DNA of 64,000 nt. Source: Candidatus Acetothermia bacterium (GTDB lineage: Bacteria; Bipolaricaulota; Bipolaricaulia; RBG-16-55-9; JANLFV01). Where the stretch lies: the NCBI GenBank assembly GCA_024653345.1, contig JANLFV010000001.1:1-64000 (forward strand), in the 5' to 3' direction. Shown here piece after piece: positions 59,324 through 64,000 of this stretch (positions are counted from its first letter, which is position 1; every line of letters begins with the position of its first letter). A program made the position numbers and the translations under genes. Below the pieces are notes generated by a model. The model was given only the letters and a program-made list of their open reading frames with translations. It did not search any database and was not told the origin of the DNA.

Positions 59324-59740
59324 TCAGCTCAGTCCAGCCCAGAGCGATTCGCGGAAGACCTCCTGGATCTCACCCATCTCGTCTTGGATCATCGCGGGCG
59401 TGGCTTGCCCGAGCAGGGCCTTGAGGTAGGTCTCGCGCGTCAGCCCATGGCTCGGGTTCCCCGCGCAGATGTAGCCACTCACCTGCCTGTAAGGCGAGAA
59501 ATACAGGTGGTAGAAGAACCGCTCGTGCCGCCTCAGGAAGCGCTGCACTCCCCGCAGGCGGAGGAAGACCCGGAGCGGCGAGCGCTGGAGAAGCGAGAGC
59601 GCAAGCTTCGGCTGAGCGATCGCGCTCGGGGAGCGGATCAACACCCTCCCCTCTTCCATCCTCACCTGTTGCCCCTGCCTTGCACAGAGGGGGCAGTAAA
59701 GAGCCTTCCCTCCGCCGTCACCGCCGATCATGATCTCCAT
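59324..59740 (-). CDS. hypothetical protein with a CxxC pair
   Basis: Encodes 138 residues. N-terminal LYCPLCARQG looks like half a zinc knuckle; the rest is basic and helical with aromatic residues (RFFYHLYFSPYRQVSGYICAGN). GGAGGAGAG precedes the ATG. It begins 11 bases after pgk and is probably in the same transcript. Function unknown. Confidence 0.6.
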   Translation of the reverse strand: MEIMIGGDGGGKALYCPLCARQGQQVRMEEGRVLIRSPSAIAQPKLALSLLQRSPLRVFLRLRGVQRFLRRHERFFYHLYFSPYRQVSGYICAGNPSHGLTRETYLKALLGQATPAMIQDEMGEIQEVFRESLWAGLS

Positions 59741-59751
59741 CTCTCCTCCTG

Positions 59752-60939
59752 TTATTGAAGTCGAAGCGGCTCGACCGCCGGGAGCTCCTTGCCCCTGAGG
59801 AAATGGAGCATGGCCCCCCCGCCGGTCGAGATGAAGCCCATCTTCTTCGCCAGGCCGAGCTGTTCGACCGCGGCGGCTGTCTCGCCCCCGCCGATGACCG
59901 AGAAGGCCGGGGCCTTGGCCAGCGCCTCGGCCACGGCTTTCGTCCCCCCACTAAACTGGGGCAGTTCGAAGGCCCCGAGCGGCCCGGTCCAGAGGACCGT
60001 CCGGGCCTCGCGGACCCGTCGGGCGAACTCCGCGGCTGTCTCCGGCCCGATATCCAGCCCTATCCAGCCCGAGGGGATTCGCTCCGCCTCAGCAACGGCT
60101 GCCTCCGCTTGGGGGCTCGCTTCCCGAGCGATTCTCACATCCCGCGGCAGGACGACCGTCACCCCACGCCGCTGAGCCTCGTCCAGAAATCTCTTAGCTT
60201 CAGCGAGCTGCGATTCGTCGACGATCGATCTCCCCACATCGTGCCCTTGGACCTTGAGGAAGGTGAAGGCCACCCCGCCGCCGATGAGGAAGGCATCGAC
60301 CTTCCCCAAGAGGTCGAACAGGACCCCGATCTTGTCCTCAGCCTTCTTCCCCCCGACGATTGCGAGGAACGGCCGCTGGGGATTATCGCGGAGGCGCGAG
60401 AGATTCTTGATCTCCTGCTCCATGAGGAGCCCAGCGGCGCTGGGGAGGAGCCGGGCCACGCCGTAGTTCGAGGCGTGCTTCCGATGGGCCGTTCCGAAGG
60501 CATCGTCGACATAGACCTCGGCCAGCTTGGCCAGGGCCCGGGCGAACTCCGGGTCGTTCGCCTCCTCGCCCTCGTGGAACCGGAGGTTCTCTAACAGGAC
60601 CACCTCGCCAGGGCTCATCCGGGCCACTGCCTGCTCGACCTCGGGGCCGATGCAATCATCGAGCTTCCTCACCGGCCTAGCGAGCAGCTCGCTCAGCCGG
60701 GCCGCGACCGGTGTGAGCCGGAGCTCTTCCACGACCCTCCCCTCGGGCCGCCCAAGGTGGGAGGTGAGGATCGTCTTCGCCCGGTGCTCGATCAAGTAAT
60801 TGATTGTGGGGAGGGCCTCGCGGATCCGCTTGTCATTGGCCACCTTCCCGGCCTGGAGCGGCACATTGAAGTCAACCCGCACGAGGACCCTCTTCCTTTC
60901 AACATTAAGGTCGCGCAGCCCCCGAAGTATCTCCGTCAC
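59752..60939 (-). CDS. pgk: phosphoglycerate kinase
   Basis: Glycolytic/gluconeogenic kinase, 395 residues: RVDFNVPL near the start, TSHLGRPEG, LENLRFH, FGTAHRKHAS, GGKKAEDKIG and the C-terminal GGGETAAAV. I start at GTG 60939. TTG at 60957, also in frame, lies partly in the -10 box and would not be transcribed from the promoter seen. The mRNA is then leaderless. Confidence 0.94.
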   Translation of the reverse strand: MTEILRGLRDLNVERKRVLVRVDFNVPLQAGKVANDKRIREALPTINYLIEHRAKTILTSHLGRPEGRVVEELRLTPVAARLSELLARPVRKLDDCIGPEVEQAVARMSPGEVVLLENLRFHEGEEANDPEFARALAKLAEVYVDDAFGTAHRKHASNYGVARLLPSAAGLLMEQEIKNLSRLRDNPQRPFLAIVGGKKAEDKIGVLFDLLGKVDAFLIGGGVAFTFLKVQGHDVGRSIVDESQLAEAKRFLDEAQRRGVTVVLPRDVRIAREASPQAEAAVAEAERIPSGWIGLDIGPETAAEFARRVREARTVLWTGPLGAFELPQFSGGTKAVAEALAKAPAFSVIGGGETAAAVEQLGLAKKMGFISTGGGAMLHFLRGKELPAVEPLRLQ

Positions 60940-60947
60940 CTTGCCGG

Positions 60948-60977
60948 AGGATAGCAAATCCCGCGCGGGGCTGTCAA
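60948..60977 (-). promoter_or_regulatory. promoter of pgk (leaderless)
   Basis: Reading leftward: consensus TTGACA (60977-60972), 18 bases, TATCCT (60953-60948) with TGC ahead of it. The start codon follows eight bases after the -10. Confidence 0.65.
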
Positions 60978-60982
60978 CTGAC

Positions 60983-61012
60983 TTGCAGTCCTTGCGGGAC
61001 CGGGCTTACAAT
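60983..61012 (+). promoter_or_regulatory. promoter of the LolA-like gene
   Basis: TTGCAG (60983-60988), 18 bases, TACAAT (61007-61012), 14 bases before ATG 61027. It is back to back with the pgk promoter; the -35 boxes are five bases apart. Confidence 0.55.
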
Positions 61013-61026
61013 TGGCCGGTGGTCCG

Positions 61027-61884
61027 ATGGTCCGAAGGGGTCTAGTCGCTCTGGCAGTCGTTCTCTTCTCCGCCTGGGGTGCCCTCGCCCAGCCACCTGA
61101 ATTCCAGGCGTTCCTCCAGCGCCTCAAGGAAGCTTATGTTGACCTGCAGGACCTTCAGGCAACCGTGACCATCGTCAAGCTGACCCCTCAAGGGAAGGAG
61201 AAGCTGGAAAGCCGGGTCAGGATCGGGACCTTGGTGAAGCAGAAGGTCCTCCGCCTCGAATTCCTCGAGCCTGCCGACTTGCGCGGCCAGGTCTTCACCC
61301 TCGACGGCTACCTCCTCTCACAATACCTCCCGGTGAACAATCTGATCGTGATCCAGGAGATCACAGCGCAGCATCCGCTCTATCCGCTGCTGGAATTCCT
61401 CAATTTCGATCTGGAAGGGATCGTCGCCCGCCTCCAGGAGGAGCGCTTCGCGCTAGGCATCTCTCAACAGCTCACCTCAGCGAGCCTGATGACCGAGCTT
61501 GATCTGCAGAACACGGTCGCGGCCCTCGCCCGCGGCCAGGCCGTCGAGCCGACGGCCATCGGCCTCTCCTTGGAGCGAGTCCACTACGGAATGGAAGACT
61601 TCCCTTTCAGCCTCACGGTGAGCAGCTGGAAGATGGGCGATTACCTCCTTGAGGCGAGCTCGCAGCAGGAGGGGCTGCTGAGCCAGGAGTTCATCTGGAT
61701 CGACCCATTGGATCTCATCCCGCGCCGCGTGGAGATCCATCTGGTCCGCCAGCTCGAGGGGAAGGTGAAGGAGGAGGTCACGACATATCTTGTCAATGAG
61801 ATTCAGCTTAACCGCGGGGTGACCGAGGGAGCACTCCTCGCGCTGCCCAAAGATGCCAAGATAATCCGGGCCTCCGCCAAGTGA
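61027..61884 (+). CDS. LolA-like outer-membrane lipoprotein-sorting family protein
   Basis: Encodes 285 residues: signal peptide (1-21, ending ALAQ) and a beta-rich domain of the LolA/DUF4292 type (FLQRLKEAYVDLQDLQATVTIVK; KQKVLRLEFLEPADLRGQVFTLDG). This implies a periplasm or outer-envelope layer. ATG 61027 is chosen because the TTG at 61012 lies at the -10 box. Stand-alone transcript. Confidence 0.75.
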   Translation: MVRRGLVALAVVLFSAWGALAQPPEFQAFLQRLKEAYVDLQDLQATVTIVKLTPQGKEKLESRVRIGTLVKQKVLRLEFLEPADLRGQVFTLDGYLLSQYLPVNNLIVIQEITAQHPLYPLLEFLNFDLEGIVARLQEERFALGISQQLTSASLMTELDLQNTVAALARGQAVEPTAIGLSLERVHYGMEDFPFSLTVSSWKMGDYLLEASSQQEGLLSQEFIWIDPLDLIPRRVEIHLVRQLEGKVKEEVTTYLVNEIQLNRGVTEGALLALPKDAKIIRASAK

Positions 61885-61913
61885 GGCCGCGCGAGCGCTC
61901 CCAATCGCTGGAC

Positions 61914-62402
61914 CTACTGGCTCAAGCGCTTGAACTCAGCCAGATCCATCTTCTCCACGAACTGCTTGAACTGCTCTCGCTCCTCATCGTCCTCTGCCAG
62001 GGGCAGTTCGATGGCCGAGGCTTCGAAGACCTCGTCTGAGATGTAGATCGGGCTGTTCATGCGCAGCGCCAGGGCTACAGTGTCCGACGGTCGGGCATCC
62101 AGCTCCTGGACGTTCCCCTCGCTGTCTTGGATGAAGATCGTGGCATAGTAAGTGCCGTCCTGGATATGGTCGATGATCACCTTCTCCACCTCTCCCCCGA
62201 GCGCGATGATCGCCTCCTTCAGGAGATCGTGGGTCAGGGGGCGGGGGAAGGTCTTGTTCTGGAGCTCCATGGCAATGGCGGTAGCTTCGGGGTTCCCGAT
62301 CCAGACGGGCACGACCATGTCGGACTGACGGTCCTTCAGCAAGATGACCGGCGAGTTATGGACGGGATCGACCAAGAGCGCCTTTATCTCCACCTCGTGC
62401 AT
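61914..62402 (-). CDS. bifunctional nuclease family (DUF151) protein
   Basis: Encodes 162 residues with the BFN pattern: VPVWIGNPEATAIAMELQNKTFPRPLTHDLL in pattern, followed by ELDARPSDTVALALRMNSPIYISDEVFE. A C-terminal UVR-like acidic helix follows. Family members cleave DNA and RNA in plants; the bacterial role is unclear. GAGGAGG precedes the ATG. Confidence 0.92.
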   Translation of the reverse strand: MHEVEIKALLVDPVHNSPVILLKDRQSDMVVPVWIGNPEATAIAMELQNKTFPRPLTHDLLKEAIIALGGEVEKVIIDHIQDGTYYATIFIQDSEGNVQELDARPSDTVALALRMNSPIYISDEVFEASAIELPLAEDDEEREQFKQFVEKMDLAEFKRLSQ

Positions 62403-62443
62403 CCGTGCAAACCTCCTCTCGATCTCAGAGCTTGAGCGCTGCC

Positions 62444-62472
62444 ATTATAACAGGGCCGGGAAGCCTTGACAA
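62444..62472 (-). promoter_or_regulatory. promoter of the bifunctional-nuclease gene
   Basis: Reading leftward: TTGTCA (62472-62467), 17 bases, consensus TATAAT (62449-62444), with a leader of about 35 bases. Confidence 0.7.
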
Positions 62473-62491
62473 ATCCAGGGGACCCAGGCCC

Positions 62492-62520
62492 TTGGATCGC
62501 AACTGATGGCCTGCTATACT
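62492..62520 (+). promoter_or_regulatory. promoter of glmS
   Basis: TTGGAT (62492-62497), 17 bases, TATACT (62515-62520) with TGC ahead. AAGGAGG follows before GTG 62541. The leader is short, so no glmS ribozyme is present. Confidence 0.65.
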
Positions 62521-62540
62521 CCTCCTGAAGGAGGGCGAAG

Positions 62541-64000
62541 GTGTGCGGGATCGTCGGCTATGTCGGGAGGGGGCGGGCGAAGGAGATCCTCCTAGAGAGC
62601 CTGCGGCGGCTGGAATACCGGGGCTACGACTCCGCAGGGCTGGCCCTAATCGAGGACGGGGAGCTCCTGATCTTCAAGCGGGCGGGGAAGGTCGCGGAGC
62701 TCGAGAGGATGGTCGCAAGCAGCGATTTCCGGGCCAGCTTGGGCATTGGTCATTCGAGATGGGCCACCCACGGCCGCCCGACGGACGAGAATGCCCACCC
62801 CCACCGGGACTGCCAGGGGCGGCTGGCGGTGATCCACAACGGGATCATCGAGAACTACCTCCCGCTCAAGAAGGAGCTCCAGGCTCGAGGGCATAGGTTC
62901 GCCTCCGAGACCGACACCGAGGTCCTGGCCCACCTCTTCGAGGAGCACTACGACGGTGACTTAGAGAAGGCCGTCCGGGCGGGCCTGAAGAGGGTGAAGG
63001 GGGCCTTCGCCATCGCCGTGATCGCCAAGGACGCGGAGGAGATCGTGGCCGCCAGGGTCGGGAGCCCGCTGGTGATCGGCCTGGGGGAGGGGGAGAACTT
63101 CCTCGCCTCCGACATACCCGCCATCCTCCCCTACACCCGGAAGATGCTCTTCCTCAACGACGGTGAGATGGCGGTCCTCACCGCCTCCGGGGTGAGGCTC
63201 ATCACCTTCTCCGGGGAGGCGATCACGCGCGAGCCGCGCCAGATCGACTGGGACCCCGTGACGGCCCAGAAGGGCGGCTACAAGCACTTCATGCTCAAGG
63301 AGATCCACGAGCAGCCCCAGGCGGTCGAGGACACCATCCGTGGGCGCTACTCCCTCGATGAAGGGGAGGTCTTCCTCGAGGAGCTGGCCCTCTCCGGCCG
63401 GAAGGCCAAAGAGATCAGGAATATCTACCTTCTGGCCTGCGGAACCTCCTTCTACGCCGGATTGGTGGCCAAATACCTCTGGCAGAATTGGCTTAAGCTC
63501 CCGATCGGGGCCGAGCTCGGCTCGGAGTTCCGCTACAGCGACCCCTACATCGACGAAAAGACCCTGGTCGTCGCGATCTCCCAGTCCGGTGAGACGGCCG
63601 ACACGCTCGCAGGAGTCCGGAAGGCAAGAGAGCGCGGCGCGACGGTCATCGCCGTCGCCAATGTCGTCGGCTCCTCGATCACCCGCGAGGCCGACGGCGT
63701 GGTCTACACCCACGCCGGGCCGGAGATCGGGGTGGCCTCGACCAAGACCTTCACGGCCCAGCTCGCGGCCCTGGCCCTCCTCGGGGTTTATTTGGGGAGG
63801 AAGCGGGGTGAGCTCTCACCGGCCCAGGCAAGGGAGGTCCTGAGTGGCCTCGCCTCCGGGCCGAGGCAGCTCGAGGCGATCCTGAAAAAGGAGCCAGAGG
63901 TCCAGGCCCTGGCGAGGAGGTTCTACGATAAGCCGGACTTCCTCTTCCTCGGGCGGGATATCCTCCACCCGATTGCGCTCGAGGGGGCCCTAAAGCTGAA
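62541..64000 (+). CDS. glmS: glucosamine-6-phosphate synthase (cut by window end)
   Basis: Glutamine:fructose-6-phosphate aminotransferase; feeds UDP-GlcNAc and peptidoglycan synthesis. About 486 of some 600 residues are present. The GTG start gives Met-Cys, so Cys1 is the class II amidotransferase nucleophile (CGIVGYVGR); LEYRGYDSAGLA, HSRWATHG and DNAHPH-type segments follow, then the first SIS domain (CGTSFYAGL, SQSGETADT, STKTFTAQ) and part of the second. AAGGAGG lies six bases before the start. Confidence 0.95.
   Translation, partial: MCGIVGYVGRGRAKEILLESLRRLEYRGYDSAGLALIEDGELLIFKRAGKVAELERMVASSDFRASLGIGHSRWATHGRPTDENAHPHRDCQGRLAVIHNGIIENYLPLKKELQARGHRFASETDTEVLAHLFEEHYDGDLEKAVRAGLKRVKGAFAIAVIAKDAEEIVAARVGSPLVIGLGEGENFLASDIPAILPYTRKMLFLNDGEMAVLTASGVRLITFSGEAITREPRQIDWDPVTAQKGGYKHFMLKEIHEQPQAVEDTIRGRYSLDEGEVFLEELALSGRKAKEIRNIYLLACGTSFYAGLVAKYLWQNWLKLPIGAELGSEFRYSDPYIDEKTLVVAISQSGETADTLAGVRKARERGATVIAVANVVGSSITREADGVVYTHAGPEIGVASTKTFTAQLAALALLGVYLGRKRGELSPAQAREVLSGLASGPRQLEAILKKEPEVQALARRFYDKPDFLFLGRDILHPIALEGALKL

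Noticed and set aside
62403-62540. glmS ribozyme or riboswitch
   Set aside because: The glmS promoter lies about 20 bases before the start codon, leaving no room for a leader RNA.
1-64000. CRISPR array, prophage, insertion sequence or secondary-metabolite cluster
   Set aside because: No regularly spaced repeats, transposase, integrase, terminase or biosynthetic megaenzyme motif was seen in either strand.

Overview
This window is a dense, GC-rich bacterial chromosome segment that alternates short operons on both strands. I found no rRNA, ordinary tRNA, CRISPR array, phage or insertion sequence. The gene set suggests a thermophilic or thermophile-derived anaerobe: a division/cell-wall cluster, a THEP1-type NTPase, short translation factors, two M42 peptidases, and a heterodisulfide-reductase / NADH-ferredoxin transhydrogenase / NiFe-hydrogenase operon. 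By inference only, this fits an H2-using anaerobe of a deep lineage such as Bipolaricaulota/Acetothermia. No taxonomic search was possible.

Layout. 0.1-1.4 kb: a small membrane protein, a protein with a ladder of 16 cysteines, and a lipoprotein. 1.6-10.6 kb: a dcw cluster (murD, ftsW, murG, murC, murB, ftsQ, ftsA, ftsZ) that converges on dnaN. 12-15 kb: a 44-residue Cys/Glu-rich peptide and alaS. 15-23.6 kb: a PadR-type regulator with an ABC exporter, an M42 peptidase, a DUF3179 protein, and a peptide/nickel-type ABC importer that lacks its ATPases. 23.6-26.7 kb: a BrnT/BrnA-like toxin-antitoxin pair lying between a large secreted VWA protein and a relic copy of that protein's C-terminal end. 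27-37.7 kb: a nine-gene hdr-nfn-mvh-protease-folE operon.

37.7-47.8 kb: thiL, a Tat-exported DUF362 protein, two methyltransferases, a cation exchanger, then a leftward operon (metallophosphoesterase, Lrp-type RAM domain, argF, THEP1, unknown ORF, Mth938-like) and a CAP-domain lipoprotein. 48-51.3 kb: a Sua5/YrdC protein, ychF, sucD and a Tat-exported protein. 51.4-51.7 kb: a non-coding stretch that folds into a tRNA-like RNA candidate. 51.8-64 kb: DUF501, infB-DUF503-rbfA, a second M42 peptidase, uvrB, pgk, a LolA-like protein, a bifunctional-nuclease-family protein, and glmS, which is cut by the window end.

Sigma70-type promoters are very legible here (TTGACA-like, 17-18 bp, TATAAT-like). 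At alaS, pgk, uvrB and thiL the predicted transcription start falls on or within a few bases of the start codon, which suggests leaderless mRNAs. The items most worth following up are the tRNA-like RNA at 51479-51624, the HdrA protein with an inserted GltD/NfnB-like module inside a combined Hdr-Nfn-Mvh operon, the cysteine-ladder protein, and the apparent non-canonical start of murC.
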